Shown here piece after piece: positions 42,990 to 52,500 of a stretch of DNA of 64,000 nt. Position numbers and translations under genes: made by a program. The stretch spans positions 1,335,501-1,399,500 of the forward strand of contig JASPKZ010002337.1 of NCBI GenBank assembly GCA_030220185.1, written 5' to 3'. The notes under the pieces are model-generated. The model made no database searches. It saw nothing but the letters and a program-made list of their open reading frames with translations, and had not been told where the DNA came from. The DNA comes from Diploptera punctata (lineage: Eukaryota > Arthropoda > Insecta > Blattodea > Blaberidae). Each line of letters starts with the position of its first letter. Positions within the stretch are counted from its first letter, which is position 1.

Positions 42990-43840
42990 ATGCGCAATGC
43001 AGAATATGTTGGGATTTGTATTATTTTAAATGGCCGCTACCTATAGAATTTCTTACAACATAGAAAAGGAAACCATTTGAAAAGCTGACAAAAAATTAAT
43101 TATTTCCAATTTTTCAAATGGTTTAGTGAAAAAATCCCACATTAGCAATTGAGGTTGTTGCGAAAATAACAGCAGAATTTACAGGTGAATCAGCATAGAG
43201 CATACATTCTGCTCGTCATGAAATTAAAGATATTTATCTTAATGGCGGAAAACGCGTAAACGTTTAATTAGACAGGTCCATATATAATTTTTATCAAACT
43301 TATATAACGAATGAAATTTCCTAATTATTAGTTCATTTTTTTCTTGTATTCGGTCTTATTTTACGTAAAATATGATGTAACCCTAGAACAAAGTTTCTAT
43401 CGATGGCAGTTCAGTACACAATTCAGTCATATGGCGGGTAAATTTAATCCCACGATTCCCCCAATAGACAGAGTCGGAGGAGTAATGTCTTAAGCATGTT
43501 TGTTTACAATACAACTGGAACTTAGCTCGGAATTAATATACACTGATTCTTAAATGTAAATTTTAGAGTTAAAATTTCCATCGAACTTTTAATTGCACGA
43601 TTAGAAAAAAAAAAAAAAAACAGGCAAATGTAATATTTGAAGGGTACATGAAAAAGAAAACACTTAAGTCAAATTTCCCTGAAACATATAAAAGGCTCTT
43701 TTAATCATACAATGTTCCTATTTCTTTACCTAAATACCAAACTTCGAGGCTAAATAAACTCAACAACTGTTTATTTTAATGTTTCGCACTTATAAAAGAA
43801 AGTCATTTCCTTCTTCTTCTTCGTCTTCATGATTTAGGCT
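42990..43840. other. No recognisable gene
   Basis: AT-rich intron 3 DNA. 43470-43535 repeats the AACTGGAACTTAGCTCGGAA motif also seen near 19130 and 23240. A poly(A) run lies at 43605-43620. Confidence 0.4.
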
Positions 43841-43844
43841 TATT

Positions 43845-44245
43845 TACTAGCCTGTTCCGGCTCCAAATTGCTGCTCTTTCCATCTTTTCCTTGGTCTTCC
43901 CAGACTTCTTCTTCCTCGTGGTAAATAGTTGTATGCTGCTTTTGGTATTCTATTCTCAGTCATCCTTGCTAAGTGTTCTTTCCGGTTTGTTCTGTATTTC
44001 TCTATTGTTGAGTTTAATTCCTCTATTTTTAGTTGTCTTATTTCTGTGTTATGTTTTTTGTCTGTTCTTTGATATCCTGCTATTGGTCTGAGGAGTCTCA
44101 TTTCAGCAGCTTGTATCCTGGCAGATTGTTGTGTTGTCACTGTCCATGTTTCGAAAGTAATTTTCATGGAGAATATAATGGTTTCTAAAACCCATTTTTT
44201 CGCGATAGTGCGTTTTATCATACTTCCAGCAATGGCGACCATGAC
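43845..44245 (-). mobile_element. Non-LTR C-terminal fragment (LLRPIAGYQRTDKKHN family)
   Basis: One 131-codon open frame on the minus strand (44242-43847): TFETWTVTTQQSARIQAAEM, RLLRPIAGYQRTDKKHNTEI, YNYLPRGRRSLGRPRKRWKE. Intact C-terminal part, 5'-truncated, probably a young copy. Confidence 0.8.
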
Positions 44246-45049
44246 TGAAAGTTCAACTTCTTACATTTCGGGGTTGCCAACCTAAATAACTATACTGTAA
44301 TATTAGGCTACAAATTACAAACCACGTGTGGGAAGTAAAACCACTGCCCTCTATGTATACTACATACAATGTATATACAAAAATATATCCAAAAGGTAGT
44401 GTTAATATACATTATACGAAACAAATCACTGCATTTTAAATGAACTGTACTCTATTTGAAACAGTATAAAACAATAAATACGTACTTGCGCCATTTTATC
44501 ACGGATTAGTGTCACAGCCTGCTATAGTCTCAACTAATAAACATTGTCCACACTGTTAACGTTAGTCAGTTGTTTATAACGAACGCAAATATTTCCAACA
44601 AATATGTTATTATTTTACTATTATTTATTATTTTGAAAACACCATCGCGCAAAATATAGTGTACAGCCTTTGAAAAAATTGATGGCACAACTCTTGATGG
44701 TGGAAAGTTAAAAGTTTTGAAGAGTGATTCACACGAGTAAGTTGTTACATGTGCTGTCTGCTTGAGGTCAAATCCGGCTGCATAAGGGGCAAATCATAGA
44801 TTCATACCAATCGTTATTGAAAGAATTTCAACAAATAAATTTATTAATTTAACTTCCAAGTTAAGAGAGTTATCAGATGACTGAAAGCAAGTAATGGTCT
44901 TTTAAACCAATCAATAGCAAATTAGCGCTTGCTTCTGATGCAGTATTTGTATCATTGGCTTAGTTTTTTTATTTCTTTCTTTCTTTCTGTTTTTTCTTTT
45001 TTCGTTTACACTGTTCTTCCATTTTGTTTAACCTTTGTTAACCTTTTTA

Positions 45050-45262
45050 TCTTATTCACACATACAAACACAAGACAGGACACACACCCAGACCCAAGGT
45101 GGAGATTTAAAATTCCCTACCCCGCCGGGAATCGAACCCGGGTCGCCGGAGTGGAAGGTACGGACTCTACCGACTACGCCACGGCGACGGACATACTTCA
45201 GTAGAGCAGTCGGTAAGATGCTTTCTTGCGATTCTGCAGTCCCAGGTTCGATTCTGGTCAGG
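45050..45262. repeat. Two divergent tRNA-like SINE heads, back to back
   Basis: Minus strand 45194 to about 45110: GTGGCGTAGTCGGTAGAGTC (A box) and CGGGTTCGATTCCCGGCGGG (perfect T arm), followed by a body with GGGTCTGGGTGTGTGTCC. Plus strand 45198-45262: AGTAGAGCAGTCGGTAAGAT and CCAGGTTCGATTCTGGTCAG, followed by a T run. Neither gives a full acceptor stem, so they are read as SINE heads, not tRNA genes. Confidence 0.6.
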
Positions 45263-45499
45263 AATTTTTTTTAATAACGTCGTTATTTTTTATAATGCCC
45301 ATACGTTACCAGGCTACGTTATATAAATAAATTTGTATATACAGGAAAATTAATTAATTAAAGGAAACAGCTCATATATATAATGAATAACGATTGTAAA
45401 ATCTCGTTACTTTGTTTAAAAAACACAAGTCATAACAAGATTGTTTACTTCCACAACTAATGTAAAATGCGCCTGATTAATTTAAATTATCATCATCAT

Positions 45500-45725
45500 C
45501 ATAGTACATTCACGAATTTAGGTCATTTGTTGACCTGTTTCGGCCTCAAGAGAAACACCATCCAGAAGTCTTTTGAGTAGACGTCCTGGTCTTCTTCTTC
45601 CTGCAGGTTGATATCTTAACATTTGTTTGGGTATTCTGTGATCTTCCATTCGATGAACATGTTGCATCCATCTTGACTTATAATCAGAAATTTTGTTTTC
45701 TAAAGATTCCATGTGTAATTCTTCT
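45500..45725 (-). mobile_element. Non-LTR C-terminal fragment (HVHRMEDHRIP family)
   Basis: Minus frame 45712-45518: MESLENKISDYKSRWMQHVH, RMEDHRIPKQMLRYQPAGRR, RPGRLLKRLLDGVSLEAETG. It ends with the same 'ATTCGTGAATGTACTATGAT' terminus as the copy at 56980 and then (GAT)n. Confidence 0.85.
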
Positions 45726-45824
45726 AAGATGTCTAAATTTAAATTAAGACAAGTTAATTCATAATTTCATTATACAAGTAAGTCCTGGAATATTGCATCG
45801 CTTCATACAGACAGTTTCTAGGAG

Positions 45825-45900
45825 GGAACGGTTGTGGTCTACTGGAAAGAGCTTATATTTCCCATGCAGGAGGTCGTGTGTTCGATCCGGCTGTCATGCT
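45825..45900 (+). repeat. tRNA-like SINE head
   Basis: TTGTGGTCTACTGGAAAGAG and GTGTGTTCGATCCGGCTGTC give A- and B-box-like elements about 45 nt apart, followed by TTTTTTTCTCCCTCTCTCG. Confidence 0.5.
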
Positions 45901-46559
45901 TTTTTTCTCCCTCTCTCGTCCTTATCTCAATTAATTTTCTTTGTTTTGTTTTATTTTTTGTTTTGTTTTATTTACATCATTTACCGCACTACTTATTTAC
46001 ACGAAATTATTTGCCATTGCACTACACACAACGAAATAGAACGAATTTTAGTTTCTCAAATAGTTGTATACTTGTGACCCAAATACCAGATCTCTGGTAA
46101 TGCGCAGTGGCTTCGTTCTGGGACTTGAAAATTACCTGTGCGCCAACAATTATTTCAAAAGCTGTGCAACGCACGTTTGTGAAGTGTTTTACAGAATCTC
46201 GGAAATTAAAAAACTCGCTATCGCTCGGGTTTTAAACATTTTCCCCGCTTCAATAAAAACCACTTCCCAACCTCGCATCGTAATATAGGTCTACTATGAA
46301 TAAAAATATGACTTACCAGATTATTTGTCTGTACTCTTCATTTGTTTAAGGGCTGAGGGTGAAAGAGTTTCACATGTGAAAGAAAGCGGAAATGATCTAT
46401 ATCTGTTTTTAGACCTTTGTTTTCAGGTCGCTAAACTGACTGATGAATTTGTATGTAATTTATTTTGTTGGGTTTAGAAAGGAGAAATTAATGTACATCC
46501 ATTTCTTAAACATATTTGGGAATTCCATCTACCAACTGCCTAAACACTCGCGGAAAATA

Positions 46560-46890
46560 TCCCTATTTGACGTGACATGTCTACCATCCGGCTTCTGGCC
46601 TCACAACTACATGTGTTAATCACAGAGGCAAAGGATCATCCTGCCAGCTGACATGTAGTCAACATGTCGGATCCCCAGCCGTTATAGTTGTTTTTCTCAA
46701 CCTGGAGCTGCTACTTAGTGCAGCTACCCTAATGCCTCACGATGCTGGGTCGGCACCGGTCCCATACTGGCCGAAATTCCATGAGAAAATGTATTCCTCC
46801 CTGCAGACCCGAATCAGCGAAAGTCCCATACCTCTGCGCCAAAGCATGTTTCTTTACCCACTCGGCTATGGCGCGGAACGAAATAGCCCT
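46560..46890 (-). repeat. Interspersed repeat with tRNA-like segment
   Basis: 46575-46690 is shared with 16786-16925 (TTCTGGCCTCACAACTACAT, AATCACAGAGG, CCAGC). 46740-46880 on the minus strand begins GCGCCATAGCCGAGTGGGTA + AAGAAACATGC, a tRNA-like A box; the B box is degenerate. Confidence 0.5.
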
Positions 46891-47056
46891 AATGATAATT
46901 CTTATTAGCCTAAATGATAGGCTGTGGGCTAATTCCCAAGGTCATTGCCAATGAGGTCTTCCACTGGATGTTGTAATAAAACAAAAACTTACGTAGTAGA
47001 ACGTGCCAGTCAGATTTGTATATGTATACGCTGTGTTATTTAATGTTTAATTTCAG

Positions 47057-47288
47057 TTTCCACGAGTTTGGAGTTTATGATCTTGCAGCAGAAATTGATT
47101 ACGTGCTGAACGTCACAAATCAAGATGCATTATATTTCGCGGCAGATTCTCTGGGAAACACGGATTTCTTCGTACTGGTTTGTCAACGTCCGGAATACAA
47201 CAGTAAAATTAAAGTCATGGCAGCTGAAGCACCTTTCGTTTTACTTCATGAAAATTCTGGATCCATCGTAGCCTCTACTCCAGTACTG
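47057..47288 (+). CDS. Lipase 3-like gene, coding exon 4 (nucleophile elbow, altered)
   Basis: Residues 136-213. Acceptor TTTAATTTCAG, donor CTG|GTAAGTT; enters in phase 2 and leaves in phase 0. FHEFGVYDLAAEIDYVLNVT leads to LYFAADSLGNTDFF, where acid lipases have LYYIGHSxGTT. Ser167 is the predicted nucleophile, but the canonical G-H-S-x-G reads A165-D166-S167-L168-G169, so both the first Gly and the His are replaced. The rest (VLVCQRPEYNSKIKVMAAEA, PFVLL) fits the family (ERPEYNxKIxxMxALAP), also with Ala-Leu-Ala changed to Ala-Glu-Ala. The intact frame and splice sites suggest a maintained protein, possibly with altered or lost hydrolase activity. Confidence 0.93.
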
Positions 47289-47371
47289 GTAAGTTACACA
47301 ATGTCATTCAGCAATCTACTTATTGCTTTGTACTTTATTAGCATATTTACCTTTATTGGTGGAAATCATAC

Positions 47372-48622
47372 AGAGTGTAACTAAATATCAATGTGGATTT
47401 AGAAGAAACAGGTCTTCAACAGATCAGATTTTCAGCATAAGACAGATTTTAGAAAAGAAATGAGAATATAATGGCACTGTACGTCAACTATATGTAGACA
47501 TAAAAAAGGCATACGATTCAGTTAAGAGGGAGAAGTTATATAATAGCCTTCTGGAGTTCGGAATTCATAAAAAAATTAATTAGACTTATACGAATATGCT
47601 TAAATGCACAAAGAGTAGGATGCGTGTAGACAAACAGTTTTCGGATACTTTTGGAATTTGCAACGGGTTAAAGTAAGGAGATTCAGTATCTCCTTTACTA
47701 CAGTATTCAATTTTGGATTAAAGCATGCCATCAAAACTTTGGAGAATGAAAAAGGTCTACAACTCAATGGTATTAATAGGCGGTTGGTTTATGCTCATGA
47801 TGTAGTACTACTGGGCGATAGCGAGGAGGTACTAAGGGCCAACACTCACACTCTATTGAGTAACACTAAGAAATTAGGACTGGAATTAAACAACAATAAA
47901 ACTAAATATATATTCACACACAGAAATGTGTTATATAATGGAAATGGACAACTAATGACAAATGAAGGGAATTTTGAAGAAGTGGCTGATTTCAAATATT
48001 TAGGAACAATAATTACAAATAGAAATGAGATGCACAAAGAAATTAAACATAGGCTCAATTCTGGAAATGGGTGCTATTATGTATTACAGGTACTCTTGTC
48101 GTCCCAACTCCTTTCAAAAAACGTTAAACTTAAAATATACAAAACTGTTATTCTCCCACTTATATTATATGGGTACGAAACATGGACTCTTACTTTATGG
48201 GAGGAAAGAAGATTATGAATATTTGGGAATAAAGCTCTTAGGACAATTTTTGGGACAAAAAGAGATGAACAGATAGGTAAATGGAGATGTCTGCATAACA
48301 GTAAACTGAATGTTGTTTTTTATAGGAAGCCAGATATAATAAGAACAGTTAAGTCTCGTAGACTGCGATGGGCAAGACATGAGGCACATATGGGGAATGA
48401 AAGACGTGCATGGAAGCTTCTTATAGGAAAACCAGAGGGAAAACGCCCAGTTGCTAGACCAAGAATGAGATGGAGAATAGCATTAACTATGATTTGAGAA
48501 AAGTAGATTACACAAGATATGAATGAAAAACATTAGCTTATGACATGGATGTATAGAGAGCTTATGTCCGCACGGCCATGAACCTACGGGTTCGACAGTG
48601 CCAGTGACTTAGTTAATTAGTA
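47372..48622 (+). mobile_element. RTE-like LINE, longest RT copy (1.25 kb)
   Basis: Starts at ATATCAATGTGGATTTAGAA (YQCGFRRNRSSTDQIF). It then reads VKREKLYNSLLEFGIHKKI; after frameshifts 47658-48218 is open for 186 codons (GLKHAIKTLENEKGLQLNGI, LVYAHDVVLLGDSEEVLRAN, KLGLELNNNKTKYIFTHRN, ADFKYLGTIITN). The catalytic YADD is YAHD. Continues to GKPEGKRPVARPRMRW and the end CCTACGGGTTCGACAGTGCC + AGTGACTTAGTTAATTAG. Lies in sense in intron 4, 84 bp after exon 4. Confidence 0.9.
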
Positions 48623-49040
48623 GGGGGGTTAGAATATATTAAAATAGTGTTAATTTGATTGATAAGTTAAATTATTTCATTTTAAGTTAGTCTTGTAACG
48701 TAGATGAATAATATGAGTATTCCTCGCACAAATATTAAGAATAAAACATACGAAAATCAAAATGATCGCGATGTTAATCCTGTAATAACTTAAATAACAG
48801 TAGTTTGAATAAGGAGGAATAAACCTATTGTTAATAGTGGTTTATGTGGGTAAACATGAATCTAGCTCATAGTCTAGAAATTAAGAGAATTGATTTAATT
48901 CCAAGGAATAGTTAGTTTGAAATATAAGTTTCGGAGACTTATGAAGAGATAAATTTTCCTCTTTTAAGTTCTAAAAGGAGAATCTTATTTTTGGTTTACA
49001 AGACTAATATTTTATTATAAAATTATTAGAACTAATTTAT
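48623..49040. other. No recognisable feature
   Basis: AT-rich intron 4 DNA; no supported signal. Confidence 0.4.
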
Positions 49041-49044
49041 ATAT

Positions 49045-49510
49045 ATATATATATATCAATGTTTACACATTTTTCTGTGCCTAAAGTTTTATTTTTCTTC
49101 TCCACTCGTCTCTATCCATCCACTCATGTCCTCCAGTCCTCTTTTCCTCATTCCAGTTCTTATTTCGTGCATCCACGAGTTTCAAGGTCTTCCTTTCCTT
49201 ATTCTTCCAGGTGGACACCATTCCAATGTTTTCCTGGGTAACCTTTCTTCTTGCATTCGTCGTACTTGCCCATACATATTTGATTGGTTATAGGCTAACT
49301 TATATAATCTACTACTGAATATATATATTCATTTTTTCTCGTATGACAGTATTTTTTTTCTAAAATTGAACATCTTGCTGCTCTCCATCGACATAAGATT
49401 TGTTCTAAGTTTTTGTTGAATTTCCAAACTTCAGCTCCATATGTGGCAGTACTTGTCACTATTGAATTATATATCTGTAACTTATTTCTTCTGGTTACAT
49501 GTATATTTAT
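49045..49510 (-). mobile_element. Non-LTR C-terminal fragment (YGAEVWKFNKN family)
   Basis: Minus strand near 49480-49370: LQIYNSIVTSTATYGAEVWK, FNKNLEQILCRWRAARCSIL. Downstream (49260-49060), frames with a RRMQEERLPRKTLEW-like and a GGHEWMDRDEWRRK-like end. Confidence 0.7.
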
Positions 49511-49544
49511 TTAATTATTAGTTCCACTAAGACGGTTAGGTTGA

Positions 49545-49670
49545 GCCTAGGAACCCAAGTCCGAAACTTACCGTTTTCCAAGTACACAATTTATTCAATA
49601 ATTTTTTACGTTTAAATCTCCTTGTGTGAGATTATTTTCAAGACATTTGACATTTCCAGTTATCCACTTT
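49545..49670 (-). mobile_element. Penelope-like element end, inverted relative to 50600
   Basis: The minus strand reads GATAACTGGAAATGTCAAAT + GTCTTGAAAATAATCTCACA + CAAGGAGATTTAAACG, almost the same as the + strand text at 50600-50690. One copy is on each strand, giving an inverted pair about 1.1 kb apart. Confidence 0.65.
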
Positions 49671-49689
49671 GTAACTTTATTTATATATT

Positions 49690-49930
49690 ATTTATTTATT
49701 TTATTTATTTAGCTTGGTGAAGTTAAAGCCATGTGGCCCCCTGTTCCACGCACCAAGACAAACATATGTTACATCAGAATATAACAATCACATTAACTCT
49801 AATATTAAATACGAAATGAAGATTTGATCAATAAGGTAAATCTAATATATTACGATCTATAATACAACCAGATAATGATAGTTAAGATTAAGACTAAAAC
49901 TAATAATAAAATGTATACAAGCAAGATAAA
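49690..49930 (-). mobile_element. LINE 3' UTR fragment (TRAWNSLP family relative)
   Basis: The minus strand ends GGAACAGGGGGCCACATGGC + TTTAACTTCACCAAGCTAAA followed by (TAAA)n, paralleling the 3' end at 14107 (GGAACAGAAGGCCTTATGGC, AACACTGCCAGCTTAAATAA). Confidence 0.55.
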
Positions 49931-49934
49931 TTAA

Positions 49935-50124
49935 ATTGTTGGTAGATCGTACCTGACTAATGTATATAAAAACAAAGAAAAATAATGAGATATAGGAAAC
50001 TAATTTTACGATTATACAATATTTAAACAATTGTTGGTAGATCGTACCTGACTAATGTATATAAAAACAAAGAAAAATAATGAGATATAGGAAACTAATT
50101 TTACGATTATACAATATTTAAACA
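49935..50124. repeat. Perfect 95-bp tandem duplication
   Basis: ATTGTTGGTAGATCGTACCT ... TTATACAATATTTAAACA occurs twice back to back (49935-50029, 50030-50124) with no difference that I can see. This is a recent duplication or an assembly artefact. Confidence 0.95.
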
Positions 50125-50700
50125 AATGAAACGGGCAAAGATAAAATTTATAGTAATAAATCGACAGATATTGCATACAAAATTCAATTTGGTGATTGCG
50201 AAAAGTCTTATGTAAGCCAACAAAAAAAAAATATGTAAGAAAAATAATTGACGAACATAAAAAGAACATCAGTACACCTGGTACAGAATTTTCGGCGTAA
50301 TTAATGAGCGTCGGTTTAATAAACATCATGAAATGAAATGGGATGACAAACATTTTGCACAAAGAAAATAATTACCATCATAGATTGATAACAGAAATGG
50401 CCTTTATAAAAAAAAACTAAATAAAGCACTGAATAAACAAAAATATTTAAATTAATGGTGTGATACATATGATTCTTTGTTAAAATATTTTTTTTAACAT
50501 AAAATTGGAAGTTTGATTTTGTTAATTTAAATTAGTTATAAAACACACAAAATTACCGTAGTAATGGTATCTATATAGTATAAACAACCATACAAAATGG
50601 ATAACTGGGAATGTCAAATGTCTTGAAAATTATCTCACACAAGAAGATTGAAACGTCGAGAAATTATTGAATAAATTGAATATTTTACTTAGATAACGAA
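50125..50700 (+). mobile_element. Penelope-like element GIY-YIG endonuclease remnant and 3' end
   Basis: 50150-50230 codes STDIAYKIQFGDCEKSYVSQ, the GIY...YIG motif of Penelope endonucleases with GIY reading IAY and YIG reading YVS. The frame breaks at ATATGTAA. Later text gives FIKHHEMKWDDKHFAQRK and LITEMAFIKKKLNKALN-like pieces typical of the domain's end. It is followed at 50600-50690 by the terminal GTCTTGAAAATTATCTCACA + CAAGAAGATTGAAACGTCGA. Confidence 0.75.
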
Positions 50701-51150
50701 TTAATTGTTGCTATTATTAATACTTTTTATATAGTTAAAACAGGGGAGCCGCGAGCGTGGCGAGTACGGCTAATGCGGGCTTCGTATTGGAGAGTGAAAA
50801 AATCGCTCGCGCGGTTACAACTAATAATGCAAATCCTGTATTATATAAAAAACTGCTACAGCAGTTTTTGTGTGTCTGTAATATTTTGCTTGAATTTTTT
50901 ATTCGAAAATTAGTACATTTATTTTCATACAAACGTTAACATGCATTCTTCCCATACTACATTTTTTCTACTTTTTTTTTATTCTGAACATCTCGCTGAG
51001 CTCTTAACGAATAAATTTCCACTCATGATATGAATTTCAATTGTATTTTTAAATGTTAATTGTTTTTAAATGTTTTAAATTATAATATAATATCTGTTTT
51101 TAACCGTCTTACTCAATTATAATTGATTTTTATTATAAAAACTCCGTTAA
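50701..51150. other. AT-rich DNA with one arm of a long-range inverted repeat
   Basis: 51098-51164 (TAACCGTCTTACTCAATTAT ... TTAAATTATTAAATCATT) is matched in reverse complement at 55004-55073. It may mark ends of two oppositely oriented Penelope-type insertions. No gene. Confidence 0.5.
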
Positions 51151-51164
51151 ATTATTAAATCATT

Positions 51165-51570
51165 GTGTTGTGTTGTAAGCCCATGGTTCCCTTAACAGAG
51201 ATTTAGACGCTCTCCCCCAACAGGGAAGAATTTGAACCATACTAATTTAGTTACACTTGTTCTCGTATAGATATCATCTGAGTGGTCCGTGATCAGCGTT
51301 CCGCCTCATTGTGACATCAAGGAAACCAAGGTAGTACTAGGACGGGAAAATGCGGTAAATTTTGCTTAGAGGCCTTTTCATTCAGGTTTTAAGGATCTTT
51401 TACGAGCCTGAAAATCTTCAGACTCGGGAGCCACGGCTTAAAGTCCCTCCCGGAGAACTTGCTCCTTGGATTTTTCCATCCTAAAAAAATCCATCGACCC
51501 CAGCCGGGTTTGAACCCGCGACCCTCGAGACCAGAGGCAAGGAGCATAACCACTAGTCCACCTCGGCCCG
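51165..51570 (-). mobile_element. tRNA-derived SINE, family D, full-length with 14-bp TSD
   Basis: Minus strand: CGGGCCGAGGTGGACTAGTG + GTTATGCTCCTTGCCTCTGG (A box region), GGGTTCAAACCCGGC (B box), body, ending in (AACAC)n. Perfect duplications ATTATTAAATCATT lie at 51151-51164 and 51571-51584, giving a 406-bp element. Confidence 0.9.
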
Positions 51571-51669
51571 ATTATTAAATCATTAAGGCATAAATCAAGA
51601 CATCCCATACAACAGAAAATGAGTACTTTTATTTGAGCCTAATAAATAGAACGTTAAAGCTATTATATA

Positions 51670-51835
51670 ATTGTAGGCTTTAACGGCCGGAGTCTTGATC
51701 CATATTTGGTTCGTCTTCCGGGCTTATAGGCCGTGGTCTGGTTGCCTTCTTACTCGACGTTTCGTCTACTGCTGCGGTAGACCTCATCAGGAGATACTTC
51801 GTGCTCTGTGAACTCCTCAACAGTCGGCTGCAGAC
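51670..51835 (-). ncRNA. Penelope-type end with hammerhead-ribozyme-like core
   Basis: Minus strand: CTGATGA (51790-51784), one extra G, stem II GTCTAC/GTAGAC with loop CGCAGCA, then GAAAC, then GTCGAG. These are the conserved hammerhead core boxes in order (CUGAUGA - stem II - GAAA). Penelope-like elements are known to carry minimal hammerhead motifs in their terminal repeats. The extra G beside stem II and the lack of an obvious stem III make activity uncertain. It lies downstream, on the same strand, of the Penelope RT at 54992-54541. Confidence 0.5.
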
Positions 51836-51839
51836 TGGC

Positions 51840-52500
51840 TGGTGGTTAGTTAGTTAGTTAGTTACTATGTAATGGGAATTGTGTCACTTCTTGACATTCC
51901 CTTTATATCCATCGAGGAAAACATCCATTTTTGTGGAAGTCGTCCTCGATCAATGGGAATCGTACAATTGTGAACAGCAACTTCCGGCTATTATTAGGGA
52001 TTTCCAACCCTCTTTAGCCCTTGTGAATTAATTATATCGTCGTTGATATTTGATTATTTATCGTTAACGAACTTTATTTGTCCGTTCGTGATTTTTTTAT
52101 AGTATCCATCCCCCGCCAACGATAACTGGCCGTAGTCCGGTATCAAAGGCCCAGTGGTAGGGCATTCCAATCCCGCCATCAGTTTCTAGATGAATTTCAT
52201 TGAAGTTCTAGTTGTTTCATTTTATTCACCGAGCTGCCAACAGGAAGACTGCCGCCACCACAGAAGCCGCCAGCCCTAAAGAGGACAAGAGCGGGAATTC
52301 AAGTCGACATTCCAATCAGAAACGGCTCTTTTCGGATTTAGCTGTTCTCATTTAATAATTTTGAATTTAGAATATTTATTGTACTTTGATGACTTTACTA
52401 GTGGATGCTAGGGGACCACTTCGGAATTTGCCTTAACATTAAGGGAAACCACTATAAACCTTAATAGAGTGGCTTGAATTTAATAAAGTTAGATCCAAAT
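51840..52500. other. Unassigned repeat DNA, GC-richer
   Basis: Starts with GTTAGTTAGTTAGTTA, then TGACATTCCCTTTATATCCA + TCGAGGAAAACATCC (possible Penelope terminal sequence), and GCTGCCAACAGGAAGACTGC. No coding frame supported. Confidence 0.4.

Larger units (their letters stand above)
44336..46292 (+). repeat. Foldback-related repeat split by a 1.5-kb insertion
   Basis: 44336-44672 (GTAAAACCACTGCCCTCTAT, ATATCCAAAAGGTAGTGTTA, CGCCATTTTATCACGGATTA) and 46165-46292 (AGTGTTTTACAGAATCTCGG, ACCACTTCCCAACCTCGCAT) are contiguous in the homologous copy at 58497-58925. The stretch 44673-46163 is therefore an insertion or set of insertions carrying tRNA-like units and a LINE piece. Confidence 0.65.

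Noticed and set aside
45193..45262. Second tRNA gene next to a tRNA-like SINE
   Set aside because: B box is good, but no paired acceptor stem and a long T run directly follow; read as a SINE head.
50757..50939. 60-codon frame MASTANAGFVLESEKIARAVT
   Set aside because: GC-richer first third gives a protein-like look, but there is no homology that I recognise and the opposite strand is also open.
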